Assembly: GCA_963920705.1 (NCBI GenBank)
Contig: OY987240.1
Coordinates: 5,069,426-5,133,425 of the forward strand
Reading direction: 5' to 3'
Source: Odiellus spinosus
Taxonomy: Eukaryota; Arthropoda; Arachnida; Opiliones; Phalangiidae
DNA: 64,000 bases
Positions 48,166 to 62,000 of this stretch are shown here, one piece after another (positions within the stretch are counted from its first letter, which is position 1; every line of letters starts with the position of its first letter). The position numbers were made by a program, and so were the translations under genes. The notes below the pieces were generated by a model that did not search any database, was not told where the DNA came from, and worked only from the letters and a program-made list of their open reading frames with translations.

Positions 48166-48864
48166 AATAAAAATTCATTTTTTATAATTTTTTTTGTTAA
48201 TAGATGCGGCAGCCCCACTTGATTCAGTCACATCTCTACATTTTTACCAGTGCCCTTTAATCCCAATTAAAATTAATTTTTTCATAATTTTTGATGTTAA
48301 TAGCTGCGGCAGCCGCACTTGATTCTGTTAAATCTCTACATTTTTACCAGTGCCCTTTAATCGCAATTAAACTTAATTTTTTCATCATTTTTAATGTTAA
48401 TTGCTGCGGCAGCCGAACTTTATTCAGTCAAATCTCTACATTTTTACCAGTGCCCTTTAATCCCAATTAAAATTAATTTTTTCATCATTTTGATGTTAAT
48501 AGCTCCGTCAGCCGCAGCAAAATCTTTAATCCCAATAAAAATTCATTTTTTATAATTTTTTTTGTTAATAGATGCGGCAGCCCCACTTGATTCAGTCACA
48601 TCTCTAAATTTTTACCAGTGCCCTTTAATCCCAATTAAAATTAATTTTTTCATAATTTTTGATGTTAATAGCTGCGGCAGCCGCACTTGATTCTGTTAAA
48701 TCTCTACATTTTTACCAGTGCCCTTTAATCCCAATTAAAATTAATTTTTTCATCATTTTTAATGTTAATTGCTGCGGCAGCCGAACTTTATTCAGTCAAA
48801 TCTCTACATTTTTACCAGTGCCCTTTAATCCCAATTAAAATTAATTTTTTCATCATTTTGATGT
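47761..48864 (+). repeat. 368-bp tetramer higher-order repeat (S-L-L-L), three copies
   Basis: Short monomers start at 47761, 48129, 48497 and 48865, exactly 368 bp apart. The unit is S(69, CCCAATAAAAATTC and a T8 run)-L(100, ATGCGGCAGCCCCAC)-L(100, GATTCTGTTAAATC)-L(99, AATGTTAATTGCTGCGG with CCGAACTTTATTC, one T short before GATG). Few private changes are seen, such as TTAAAAGCTCC at 47761, TTTAATCGCAATTAAACTT near 48360 and CTCTAAATTTTT near 48603. The S at 48865 is of a different type and ends the run. Confidence 0.95.
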
Positions 48865-49132
48865 TAATAGCTCCGTCAGCCGCAGCAAAATCTTTAATCC
48901 CAATTAAAATTAATTTTTTATAATTTTTGATGTTAATAGATGCGGCAGCCCCACTTGATTCAGTCACATCTCTACATTTTTACCTGTGCCCTTTTATCCC
49001 AATTAAAATTAATTTTTTCCTAATGTTTGATGTTAATAGCTGCGGCAGCCGAACTTTATTCAGTCAAATCTCTACATTTTTACCAGTGCCCTTTAATCCC
49101 AATTAAAATTAATTTTTTCATCATTTTGATGT

Positions 49133-49500
49133 TAATAGCTCCGTCAGCCGCAGCAAAATCTTTAATCCCAATAAAAATTCATTTTTTATAAATTTTTTTG
49201 TTAATAGATGCGGCAGCCCCACTTGATTCAGTCACATCTCTAAATTTTTACCAGTGCCCTTTAATCCCAATTAAAATTAATTTTTTCATAATTTTTGATG
49301 TTAATAGCTGCGGCAGCCGCACTTGATTCTGTTAAATCTCTACATTTTTACCAGTGCCCTTTAATCCCAATTAAAATTAATTTTTTCATCATTTTTAATG
49401 TTAATTGCTGCGGCAGCCGAACTTTATTCAGTCAAATCTCTACATTTTTACCAGTGCCCTTTAATCCCAATTAAAATTAATTTTTTCATCATTTTGATGT
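49133..49500 (+). repeat. 368-bp tetramer, isolated fourth copy
   Basis: The same S-L-L-L unit begins at 49133 and the next S starts at 49501. It is separated from the first three copies by 268 bp made of S(69)-L-L that carry TTTTTACCTGTGCCC and CCTAATGTTTG. Related tetramers with small differences are near 35.67, 45.55 and 54.0 kb, so the unit was amplified more than once. Confidence 0.92.
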
Positions 49501-50018
49501 TAATAGCTCCGTCAGCCGCAGCAAAATCTTTAATCCCAATTAAAATTAATTTTTTATAATTTTTGATGTTAATAGATGCGGCAGCCCCACTTGATTCAGT
49601 CACATCTCTACATTTTTACCTGTGCCCTTTTATCCCAATTAAAATTAATTTTTTCCTAATGTTTGATGTTAATAGCTGCGGCAGCCGCACTTGATTCAGT
49701 CAAATCTCTACATTTTTACCAGTGCCCTTTAATCCCAATTAAAATTAATTTTTTTATCATTTTTGATGTTAATAGCTCCGTCAGCCGCAGCAAAATCTTT
49801 AATCCCAATAAAAATTCATTTTTTATAATTTTTTTGTTAATAGATGCGGCAGCCCCACTTGATTCAGTCACATCTCTACATTTTTACCAGTGCCCTTTAA
49901 TCCCAATTAAAATAAATTTTTTCATAATTTTTGATGTTAATAGCTGCGGCAGCCGCACTTGATTCTGTTAAATCTCTACATTTTTACCAGTGCCCTTTAA
50001 TCCCAATTAAAATTAATT

Positions 50019-52930
50019 TTTTCATCATTTTTGATGTTAATAGCTCCGTCAGCCGCAGCAAAATCTTTAATCCCAATTAAAATTAATTTTTGATGTTAAT
50101 AGATGCGGCAGCCCCACTTGATTCAGTCACATCTCTACATTTTTACCAGTGCCCTTTTATCCCAATTAAAATTAATTTTTTCCTAATTTTTGATGTTAAT
50201 AGCTGCGGCAGCCGCACTTGATTCAGTCAAATCTCTACATTTTTACCAGTGCCCTTTAATCCCAATTAAAATTAATTTTTTCATTATTTTTGATGTTAAT
50301 AGCTGCGGCAGCCGCACTTGATTCTGTTAAATCTCTACATTTTTACCAGTGCCCTTTAATCCCAATTAAAATTAATATTTTCATCATTTTTAATGTTAAT
50401 AGCTGCGGCAGCCGAACTTTATTCAGTCAAATCTCTACATTTTTACCAGTGCCCTTTATTCCCAATTAAAATTAATTTTTTCATCATTTTTGATGTTAAT
50501 ATCTCCGTCAGCCGCAGCAAAATCTTTAATCCCAATTAAACTTAATTTTTGATGTTAATAGCTGCGGCAGTCGCACTTGATTCAGTCAAATCTCTACATT
50601 TTTACCAGTGCCCTTTAATCCCAATTAAAATTAATTTTTTCATCATTTTGATGTTAATAGCTCCGTCAGCCGCAGCAAAATCTTTAATCCCAATTAAAAT
50701 CAATTTTTTCATAATTTTTGATGTTAATAGCTGCGGTAGCCGCACTTGATTCAGTCACATCTTTACATTTTTACCAGTGCCCTTTAATCCCAATTAAAAT
50801 GAATTTTTTCATCGTTTTTGATGTTAATAGCTGCGGCAGCCGAACTTGATTCAGTCAAATCTCTACATTTTTACCAGAGCCCTTTATTCCCAATTAAATT
50901 AATTTTTTCATCATTTTTTATGTTAATAGCTCCGTCAGCCGCAGCAAAATCTTTAATCCCAATTAAAATTAATTTTTGATGTTAATAGCTGCGGCAGCCG
51001 AACTCGATTCAGTCAAATCTCTACATTTTTACCAGTGCCCTTTATTCCCAATTAAAATTAATTTTTTCATAATTTTTGATGTTAATAGATGCGGCAGCCC
51101 CACTTGATTCAGTCACATATCTTCGTTTTTACCAGTGCCCTTTAATCCGAATTAAAATTAATTTTTTCATCATTTTTGATGCTAATAGCTCCGTCAGCCG
51201 CATCAAAATCTTTAATCCCAATAAAAATTAATTTTTGATGTTAATAGCTGCGGCAGCCGCACTTGATTCAGTCAAATCTCTACATTTTTACCAATGCCCT
51301 TTAATCCCAATTAAAATTAATTTTTTCATCATTTTTGATGTTAATAGCTCCGTCAGCCGCAGCAAAATCTTTAATCCCAATTAAAATTAATTTTTTATAA
51401 TTTTTGATGTTAATAGATGCGGCAGCCCCACTTGATTCAGTCACATCTCTACATTTTTTCCAGTGCACTTTTATCCCAATTAAAATTAATTTTTCCATCA
51501 TTTTTGATGTTAATAGCTGCGGCAGCCGAACTTGATTCAGTCAAATCTCTACAATTTTACCAGTGCCCTTTATTCCCAATTAAAATTATTTTTTTCATAA
51601 TTATTGAGGTTAATAGCTGCGGCAGCCGCACTTGATTCAGTAAAATCTCTACATTTTTACCAGTGCCCTTTATTCCCAAATAAAATTAATTTTTTCATCA
51701 TTTTTGATGTTAATAGCTCCGTCAGCCGCAGCAAAATCTTTAATCCCAATAAAAATTCATTTTTTATAATTTTTGATGTTAATAGATGCGGCAGCCCCAC
51801 TGGATTCAGTCACATCTCTACATTTTTACCTGTGCCCTTTTATCCCAATTAAAATTAATTTTTTCCTAATGTTTGATGTTAATAGCTGCGGCAGCCGCAC
51901 TTGATTCAGTCAAATCTCTACATTTTTACAAGTGCCCTTTAATCCCAATTAACATTAATTTTTTCATCATTTTTGATGTAAATATCTCCGTCAGCCGCAG
52001 CAAAATCTTTAATCCCAATAAAAATTCATTTTTTATAATTTTTTTGTTAATAGATGCGGCAGCCCCACTTGATTCAGTCACATCTCTACATTTTTACCAG
52101 TGCCCTTTAATCCCAATTAAAATTAATTTTTTCATCATTTTTAATGTTAATTGCTGCGGCAGCCGAACTTTATTCAGTCAAATCTCTACATTTTTACCAG
52201 TGCCCTTTAATCCCAATTAAAATTAAATTTTTCTTCATTTTTGATGTTAATAGCTCCGTCAGCCTCAGCAAAATCTTTAATCCCAATTAAAATCAATTTT
52301 TTCATATTTTTTGATGTTAATAGCTGCGGTAGCCGCACTTGATTCAGTCACATCTCTACATTTTTACCAGTGCCCTTTAATCCCAATTAAAATGAATTTT
52401 TTCATCGTTTTTGATGTTAATAGCTGCGGCAGCCGAACTTGATTCAGTCAAATCTCTACATTTTTACCAGTGCCCTTTATTCCCAATTAAAATTAATTTT
52501 TTTCATCATTTTTGATGTTAATAGCTCCGTCAGCCGCAGCAAAATCTTTAATCCCAATTAAAATTAATTTTTGATGTTAATAGCTGAGGCAGCCGCACTT
52601 GATTCAGTCACATCTCTACATTTTTACCAGTGCCCTTTAATCCCAATTAAAATTATTTTTTTCATAATTATTGAGGTTAATAGCTGCGGCAGCCCCACTT
52701 GATTCAGTCACATCTCTACATTTTTACCAGTGCCCTTTAATCCCAATTAAAATTAATTTTTTCATCATTTTGATGTTAATAGCTCCGTCAGCCGCAGCAA
52801 AATCTTTAATCCCAATTAAAATTAATTTTTTATAATTTCTGATGTTAATAGATGCGGCAGCCCCACTTGATTCAGTCACATCTCTACATTTTTTCCAGTG
52901 CACTTTTATCCCAATTAAAATTAATTTTTT
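50019..52930 (+). repeat. 2.9-kb block shared with 42245-45160
   Basis: It matches the 42-45 kb block at offsets 7,774 and 7,773 to about 51580, then 7,873 to about 52120, then 7,773 again to about 52930. So it has gained one 100-bp monomer (about 51580-51680, with GAGGTTAATAG) and lost another (after about 52120) relative to its partner. Point differences are more numerous than in the 9,883-bp pair. The longest open frame of the window (51873-52220) lies here and is not a gene. Confidence 0.86.
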
Positions 52931-55900
52931 CATCGTTTTTGATGTTAATAGCTGCGGCAGCCGAACTTGATTCAGTCAAATCTCTACATTTTTACCAGAG
53001 CCCTTTATTCTCAATTAAAATTAATTTTTTCATCATTTTTGATGTTAATAGCTCCGTCAGCCGCAGCAAAATCTTTAATCCCAATTAAAATTAATTTTTG
53101 ATGTTAATAGCTGCGGCAGCCGAACTCGATTCAGTCAAATCTCTACATTTTTACCAGTGCCCTTTATTCCCAATTAAAATTAATTTTTTCATAATTTTTG
53201 ATGTTAATAGATGCGGCAGCCCCACTTGATTCAGTCACATATCTTCGTTTTTACCAGTGCCCTTTAATCCGAATTAAAATTAATTTTTTCATCATTTTTG
53301 ATGCTAATAGCTCCGTCAGCCGCATCAAAATCTTTAATCCCAATTAAAATTAATTTTTGATGTTAATAGCTGCGGCAGCCGCACTTGATTCAGTCAAATC
53401 TCTACATTTTTACCAATGCCCTTTAATCCCAATTAAAATTAATTTTTTCATCATTTTTGATGTTAATAGCTCCGTCAGCCGCAGCAAAATCTTTAATCCC
53501 AATTAAAATTAATTTTTTATAATTTTTTATGTTAATAGATGCGGCAGCCCCACTTGATTCAGTCACATCTCTACATTTTTTCCAGTGCACTTTTATCCCA
53601 ATTAAAATTAATTTTTCCATCATTTTTGATGTTAATAGCTGCGGCAGCCGAACTTGATTCAGTCAAATCTCTACAATTTTACCAGTGCCCTTTATTCCCA
53701 AATAAAATTAATTTTTTCATCATTTTTGATGTTAATAGCTCCGTCAGCCGCAGCAAAATCTTTAATCCCAATAAAAATTCATTTTTTATAATTTTTGATG
53801 TTAATAGATGCGGCAGCCCCACTTGATTCAGTCACATCTCTACATTTTTACCTGTGCCCTTTTATCAAAATTAAAATTAATTTTTTCCTAATGTTTGATG
53901 TTAATAGCTGCGGCAGCCGCACTTGATTCAGTCAAATCTCTACATTTTTACCAGTGCCCTTTAATCCCAATTAAAATTAATTTTTTTATCATTTTTGATG
54001 TTAATACCTCCGTCAGCCGCAGCAAAATCTTTAATCCCAATAAAAATTCATTTTTTATAATTTTTTTTGTTAATAGATGCGGCAGCCCCACTTGATTCAG
54101 TCACATCTCTACATTTTTACCAGTGCCCTTTAATCCCAATTAAAATTAATTTTTTCATAATTTTTGATGTTAATAGCTGCGGCAGCCGCACTTGATTCTG
54201 TTAAATCTCTACATTTTTACCAGTGCCCTTTAATCCCAATTAAAATTAATTTTTTCATCATTTTTAATGTTAATTGCTGCGGCAGCCGAACTTTATTCAG
54301 TCAAATCTCTACATTTTTACCAGTGCCCTTTAATCCCAATTAAAATTAATTTTTTCATCATTTTGATGTTAATAGCTCCGTCAGCCGCAGCAAAATCTTT
54401 AATCCCAATTAAAATTAATTTTTTATAATTTTTGATGTTAATAGATGCGGCAGCCCCACTTGATTCAGTCACATCTCTACATTTTTTACAGTGCACTTTT
54501 ATCCCAATTAAAATTAATTTTTCCATCATTTTTGATGTTAATAGCTGCGGCAGCCGAACTTGATTCAGTCAAATCTCTACAATTTTACCAGTGCCCTTTA
54601 TTCCCAAATAAAATTAATTTTTTCATCATTTTTGATGTTAATAGATCCGTCAGCCGCAGCAAAATCTTTAATCCCAATAAAAATTCATTTTTTATAATTT
54701 TTGATGTTAATAGATGCGGCAGCCCCACTTGATTCAGTCACATCTCTACATTTTTACCTGTGCCCTTTTATCCCAATTAAAATTAATTTTTTCCTAATGT
54801 TTGATGTTAATAGCTGCGGCAGCCGCACTTGATTCAGTCAAATCTCTACATTTTTACCAGTGCCCTTTAATCCCAATTAAAATTAATTTTTTTATCATTT
54901 TTGATGTTAATACCTCCGTCAGCCGCAGCAAAATCTTTAATCCCAATAAAAATTCATTTTTTATAATTTTTTTTGTTAATAGATGCGGCAGCCGCACTTG
55001 ATTCAGTCAAATCTCTACATTTTTACCAGTGCCCTTTAATCCCAATTAAAATTAATTTTTTTATCATTTTTGATGTTAATACCTCCGTCAGCCGCAGCAA
55101 AATCTTTAATCCCAATAAAAATTCATTTTTTATAATTTTTTTTGTTAATAGATGCGGCAGCCCCACTTGATTCAGTCACATCTCTACATTTTTACCAGTG
55201 CCCTTTAATCCCAATTAAAATTAATTTTTTCATAATTTTTGATGTTAATAGCTGCGGCAGCCGCACTTGATTCTGTTAAATCTCTACATTTTTACCAGTG
55301 CCCTTTAATCCCAATTAAAATTAATTTTTTCATCATTTTTAATGTTAATTGCTGCGGCAGCCGAACTTTATTCAGTCAAATCTCTACATTTTTACCAGTG
55401 CCCTTTAATCCCAATTAAAATTAATTTTTTCATCATTTTGATGTTAATAGCTCCGTCAGCCGCAGCAAAATCTTTAATCCCAATTAAAATTAATTTTTTA
55501 TAATTTTTGATGTTAATAGATGCGGCAGCCCCACTTGATTCAGTCACATCTCTACATTTTTTACAGTGCACTTTTATCCCAATTAAAATTAATTTTTCCA
55601 TCATTTTTGATGTTAATAGCTGCGGCAGCCGAACTTGATTCAGTCAAATCTCTACAATTTTACCAGTGCCCTTTATTCCCAAATAAAATTAATTTTTTCA
55701 TCATTTTTGATGTTAATAGATCCGTCAGCCGCAGCAAAATCTTTAATCCCAATAAAAATTCATTTTTTATAATTTTTGATGTTAATAGATGCGGCAGCCC
55801 CACTTGATTCAGTCACATCTCTACATTTTTACCTGTGCCCTTTTATCCCAATTAAAATTAATTTTTTCCTAATGTTTGATGTTAATAGCTGCGGCAGCCG

Positions 55901-58838
55901 CACTTGATTCAGTCAAATCTCTACATTTTTACCAGTGCCCTTTAATCCCAATTAAAATTAATTTTTTTATCATTTTTGATGTTAATACCTCCGTCAGCCG
56001 CAGCAAAATCTTTAATCCCAATAAAAATTCATTTTTTATAATTTTTTTTGTTAATAGATGCGGCAGCCGCACTTGATTCAGTCAAATCTCTACATTTTTA
56101 CCAGTGCCCTTTAATCCCAATTAAAATTAATTTTTTTATCATTTTTGATGTTAATACCTCCGTCAGCCGCAGCAAAATCTTTAATCCCAATAAAAATTCA
56201 TTTTTTATAATTTTTTTTGTTAATAGATGCGGCAGCCCCACTTGATTCAGTCACATCTCTACATTTTTACCAGTGCCCTTTAATCCCAATTAAAATTAAT
56301 TTTTTCATAATTTTTGATGTTAATAGCTGCGGCAGCCGCACTTGATTCTGTTAAATCTCTACATTTTTACCAGTGCCCTTTAATCCCAATTAAAATTAAT
56401 TTTTTCATCATTTTTAATGTTAATTGCTGCGGCAGCCGAACTTTATTCAGTCAAATCTCTACATTTTTACCAGTGCCCTTTATTCCCAATTAAAATTAAT
56501 TTTTTTCATCATTTTTGATGTTAATAACTCCGTCAGCCGCAGCAAAATCTTTAATCCCAATTAAAATTAATTTTTGATGTTAATAGCTGAGGCAGCCGCA
56601 CTTGATTCAGTCACATCTCTACATTTTTACCAGTGCCCTTTAATCCCAATTAAAATTATTTTTTTCATAATTATTGAGGTTAATAGCTGCGGCAGCCCCA
56701 CTTGATTCAGTCACATCTCTACATTTTTACCAGTGCCCTTTAATCCCAATTAAAATTAATTTTTTCATCATTTTGATGTTAATAGCTCCGTCAGCCGCAG
56801 CAAAATCTTTAATCCCAATTAAAATTAATTTTTTATAATTTCTGATGTTAATAGATGCGGCAGCCCCACTTGATTCAGTCACATCTCTACATTTTTTCCA
56901 GTGCACTTTTATCCCAATTAAAATTAATTTTTTCATCGTTTTTGATGTTAATAGCTGCGGCAGCCGAACTTGATTCAGTCAAATCTCTACATTTTTACCA
57001 GAGCCCTTTATTCCCAATTAAAATTAATTTTTTCATCATTTTTGATGTTAATAGCTCCGTCAGCCGCAGCAAAATCTTTAATCCCAATTAAAATTAATTT
57101 TTGATGTTAATAGCTGCGGCAGCCGAACTCGATTCAGTCAAATCTCTACATTTTTACCAGTGCCCTTTATTCCCAATTAAAATTAATTTTTTCATAATTT
57201 TTGATGTTAATAGATGCGGCAGCCCCACTTGATTCAGTCACATATCTTCGTTTTTACCAGTGCCCTTTAATCCGAATTAAAATTAATTTTTTCATCATTT
57301 TTGATGCTAATAGCTACGTCAGCCGCATCAAAATCTTTAATCCCAATTAAAATTAATTTTTGATGTTAATAGCTGCGGCAGCCGCACTTGATTCAGTCAA
57401 ATCTCTACATTTTTACCAATGCCCTTTAATCCCAATTAAAATTAATTTTTTCATCATTTTTGATGTTAATAGCTCCGTCAGCCGCAGCAAAATCTTTAAT
57501 CCCAATTAAAATTAATTTTTTATAATTTTTGATGTTAATAGATGCGGCAGCCCCACTTGATTCAGTCACATCTCTACATTTTTTCCAGTGCACTTTTATC
57601 CCAATTAAAATTAATTTTTCCATCATTTTTGATGTTAATAGCTGCGGCAGCCGAACTTGATTCAGTCAAATCTCTACAATTTTACCAGTGCCCTTTATTC
57701 CCAAATAAAATTAATTTTTTCATCATTTTGATGTTAATAGCTCCGTCAGCCGCAGCAAAATCTTTAATCCCAATAAAAATTCATTTTTTATAATTTTTGA
57801 TGTTAATAGATGCGGCAGCCCCACTTGATTCAGTCACATCTCTACATTTTTACCTGTGCCCTTTTATCCCAATTAAAATTAATTTTTTCCTAATGTTTGA
57901 TGTTAATAGCTGCGGCAGCCGCACTTGATTCAGTCAAATCTCTACATTTTTACCAGTGCCCTTTAATCCCAATTAAAATTAATTTTTTTATCATTTTTGA
58001 TGTTAATACCTCCGTCAGCCGCAGCAAAATCTTTAATCCCAATAAAAATTCATTTTTTATAATTTTTTTTGTTAATAGATGCGGCAGCCCCACTTGATTC
58101 AGTCACATCTCTACATTTTTACCAGTGCCCTTTAATCCCAATTAAAATTAATTTTTTCATAATTTTTGATGCTAATAGCTGCGGCAGCCGCACTTGATTC
58201 TGTTAAATCTCTACATTTTTACCAGTGCCCTTTAATCCCAATTAAAACTAATTTTTTCATCATTTTTAATGTTAATTGCTGCGGCAGGCGAACTTTATTC
58301 AGTCAAATCTCTACATTTTTACCAGTGCCCTTTAATCCCAATTAAAATTAATTTTTTCATCATTTTGATGTTAATAGCTCCGTCAGCCGCAGCAAAATCT
58401 TTAATCCCAATTAAAATTAATTTTTTATAATTTTTGATGTTAATAGATGCGGCAGCCCCACTTGATTCAGTCACATCTCTACATTTTTTACAGTGCACTT
58501 TTATCCCAATTAAAATTAATTTTTCCATCATTTTTGATGTTAATAGCTGCGGCAGCCGAACTTGATTCAGTCAAATCTCTACAATTTTACCAGTGCCCTT
58601 TATTCCCAAATAAAATTAATTTTTTCATCATTTTTGATGTTAATAGATCCGTCAGCCGCAGCAAAATCTTTAATCCCAATAAAAATTCATTTTTTATAAT
58701 TTTTGATGTTAATAGATGCGGCAGCCCCACTTGATTCAGTCACATCTCTACATTTTTACCTGTGCCCTTTTATCCCAATTAAAACTAATTTTTTCCTAAT
58801 GTTTGATGTTAATAGCTGCGGCAGCCGCACTTGATTCA
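52445..58838 (+). repeat. 4,003-bp unit, one full and one partial tandem copy
   Basis: Unit A is about 52445-56447 and unit B about 56448-58838. The offset is 4,003 bp, becoming 4,002 after about 57725 because of a missing T before GATG. It is followed through TTTTTTTCATC, CTGAGGCAGCC, TTTCTGATG, ACCAGAGCCC, CCGAACTCGATTC, CCGCATCAAAATC and ACCAATGCCC. Unit A contains the 1,075-bp duplication below; unit B contains that block once. Confidence 0.9.
53906..56478 (+). repeat. 1,075-bp unit, two tandem copies plus partial third
   Basis: The copies are about 53906-54980, 54981-56055 and a partial 56056-56478, with a constant 1,075-bp offset. Shared markers are TTAATACCTCCGTC, TTTTTTACAGTGCAC, TTAATAGATCCGTC, and T8 runs before GTTAATAG. 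At the internal junctions a hybrid monomer appears: ATGCGGCAGCCGCAC with GTCAAATC (54979 and 56054), joining the start of one L subtype to the body of another. The copies look essentially identical. Confidence 0.92.
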
Positions 58839-59074
58839 GTTAAATCTCTACATTTTTACCAGTGCCCTTTAATCCCAATTAAAATTAAATTTTTCTTCAT
58901 TTTTGATGTTAATAGCTCCGTCAGCCACAGCAAAATCTTTAATCCCAATTAAAATCAATTTTTTCATATTTTTTGATGTTAATAGCTGCGGTAGCCGCAC
59001 TTGATTCAGTCACATCTCTACATTTTTACCAGTGCCCTTTAATCCCAATTAAAATGAATTTTTTCATCGTTTTT
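58839..59074 (+). repeat. Linker segment between two tandem families
   Basis: It holds one L, one S (CAGCCACAGCAAAATC, a private variant of the CAGCCTCAGC short monomer seen near 34610, 44490, 52260, 59570 and 61735) and one CGGTAGCCGC long monomer. There are no genes and no unique DNA. Confidence 0.8.
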
Positions 59075-62000
59075 GATGTTAATAGCTGCGGCAGCCGCAC
59101 TTGATTCAGTCAAATCTCTACATTTTTACCAGTGCCCTTTAATCTCAATTAAAATTAATTTTTTTATCATTTTTGATGTTAATAGCTCCGTCAGCCGCAG
59201 CAAAATCTTTAATCCCAATAAAAATTCATTTTTTATAATTTTTTTGTTAATAGATGCGGCAGCCCCACTTGATTCAGTCACATCTCTACATTTTTACCAG
59301 TGCCCTTTAATCCCAATTAAAATTAATTTTTTCATAATTTTTGATGTTAATAGCTGCGGCAGCCGCACTTGATTCTGTTAAATCTCTACATTTTTACCAG
59401 TGCCCTTTAATCCCAATTAAAATTAATTTTTTCATCATTTTTAATGTTAATTGCTGCGGCAGCCGAACTTTATTCAGTCAAATCTCTACATTTTTACCAG
59501 TGCCCTTTAATCCCAATTAAAATTAAATTTTTCTTCATTTTTGATGTTAATAGCTCCGTCAGCCTCAGCAAAATCTTTAATCCAAATTAAAATCAATTTT
59601 TTCATATTTTTTTATGTTAATAGCTGCGGTAGCCGCACTTGATTCAGTCACATCTCTACATTTTTACCAGTGCCCTTTAATCCCAATTAAAATGAATTTT
59701 TTCATCGTTTTTGATGTTAATAGCTGCGGCAGCCGAACTTGATTCATTCAAATCTCTACATAATTACCAGTGCCCTTTATTCCCAATTAAAATTAATTTT
59801 TTTCATCATTTTTGATGTTAATAGCTCCGTCAGCCGCAGCAAAATCTTTAATCCCAATTAAAATTAATTTTTGATGTTAATAGCTGAGGCAGCCGCACTT
59901 GATTCAGTCAAATCTCTACATTTTTACAAGTGCCCTTTAATCCCAATTAAAATTATTTTTTTCATAATTATTGAGGTTAATAGCTGCGGCAGCCGCACAT
60001 GATTCAGTCAAATCTCTACATTTTTACCAGTGCCCTTTAATCCCAATTAAAATAAATTTTTTCCTAATTTTTGATGTTAATAGCTGCGGCAGCCGCACTT
60101 GATTCAGTCAAATCTCTACATTTTTACCAGTGCCCTTTAATCCCAATTAAAATTAATTTTTTCATCATTTTTAATGTTAATAGCTGCGTCAGCCGAACTT
60201 TATTCAGTCAAATCTCTACATTTTTACAAGTGCCCTTTATTCCCAATTAAAATTAATTTTTTCATCATTTTTGATGATAATAGCTCCGTCAGCCGCAGCA
60301 AAATCTTTAATCCCAATTAAAATTAATTTTTTCATAATTTTTGATGTTAATAGCTGCGGCAGCCGCACTTGATTCAGTCAAATCTCTACATTTTTCCCAG
60401 TGCCCTTTATTCCCAATTAAAATTAATTTTTTCATCATTTTTGATGTTAATAGCTCCGTCAGCCGCAGCAAAATCTTTAATCCAAATTAAAATCAATTTT
60501 TTCTTATTTTTTGATGTTAATAGCTGCGGTAGCCGCACTTGATTCAGTCACATCTCTACATTTTTACCAGTGCCCTTTAATCCCAATTAAAATGAATTTT
60601 TTCATCGTTTTTGATGTTAATAGATGCGGCAGCCCCACTTGATTCAGTCACATCTCTACATTTTTACCTGTGCCCTTTTATCCCAATTAAAATTAATTTT
60701 TTCCTAATGTTTGATGTTAATAGCTGCGGCAGCCGCACTTGATTCAGTCAAATCTCTACATTTTTACCAGTGCCCTTTAATCCCAATTAAAATTAATTTT
60801 TTCATCATTTTGATGTTAATAGCTCCGTCAGCCGCAGCAAAATCTTTAATCCCAATTAAAATTAATTTTTTATAATTTTTGATGTTAATAGATGCGGCAG
60901 CCCCACTTGATTCAGTCACATCTCTACATTTTTTACAGTGCACTTTTATCCCAATTAAAATTAATTTTTCCATCATTTTTGATGTTAATAGCTGCGGCAG
61001 CCGAACTTGATTCAGTCAAATCTCTACAATTTTACCAGTGCCCTTTATTCCCAAATAAAATTAATTTTTTCATCATTTTTGATGTTAATAGCTCCGTCAG
61101 CCGCAGCAAAATCTTTAATCCCAATAAAAATTCATTTTTTATAATTTTTGATGTTAATAGATGCGGCAGCCCCACTTGATTCAGGCACATCTCTACATTT
61201 TTACCTGTGCCCTTTTATCCCAATTAAAATTAATTTTTTCCTAATGTTTGATGTTAATAGCTGCGGCAGCCGCACTTGATTCAGTCAAATCTCTACATTT
61301 TTACCAGTGCCCTTTAATCTCAATTAAAATTAATTTTTTTATCATTTTTGATGTTAATAGCTCCGTCAGCCGCAGCAAAATCTTTAATCCCAATAAAAAT
61401 TCATTTTTTATAATTTTTTTGTTAATAGATGCGGCAGCCCCACTTGATTCAGTCACATCTCTACATTTTTACCAGTGCCCTTTAATCCCAATTAAAATTA
61501 ATTTTTTCATAATTTTTGATGTTAATAGCTGCGGCAGCCGCACTTGATTCTGTTAAATCTCTACATTTTTACCAGTGCCCTTTAATCCCAATTAAAATTA
61601 ATTTTTTCATCATTTTTAATGTTAATTGCTGCGGCAGCCGAACTTTATTCAGTCAAATCTCTACATTTTTACCAGTGCCCTTTAATCCCAATTAAAATTA
61701 AATTTTTCTTCATTTTTGATGTTAATAGCTCCGTCAGCCTCAGCAAAATCTTTAATCCAAATTAAAATCAATTTTTTCATATTTTTTTATGTTAATAGCT
61801 GCGGTAGCCGCACTTGATTCAGTCACATCTCTACATTTTTACCAGTGCCCTTTAATCCCAATTAAAATGAATTTTTTCATCGTTTTTGATGTTAATAGCT
61901 GCGGCAGCCGAACTTGATTCATTCAAATCTCTACATAATTACCAGTGCCCTTTATTCCCAATTAAAATTAATTTTTTTCATCATTTTTGATGTTAATAGC

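Noticed and set aside
51873..52220. Open reading frame of 115 codons and about 90 similar frames of 62-99 codons on both strands
   Set aside because: They repeat the same peptide in fixed register with the monomer, occur on both strands over the same DNA, have no independent start context or codon constraint, and end wherever monomer order changes. They are by-products of the satellite.
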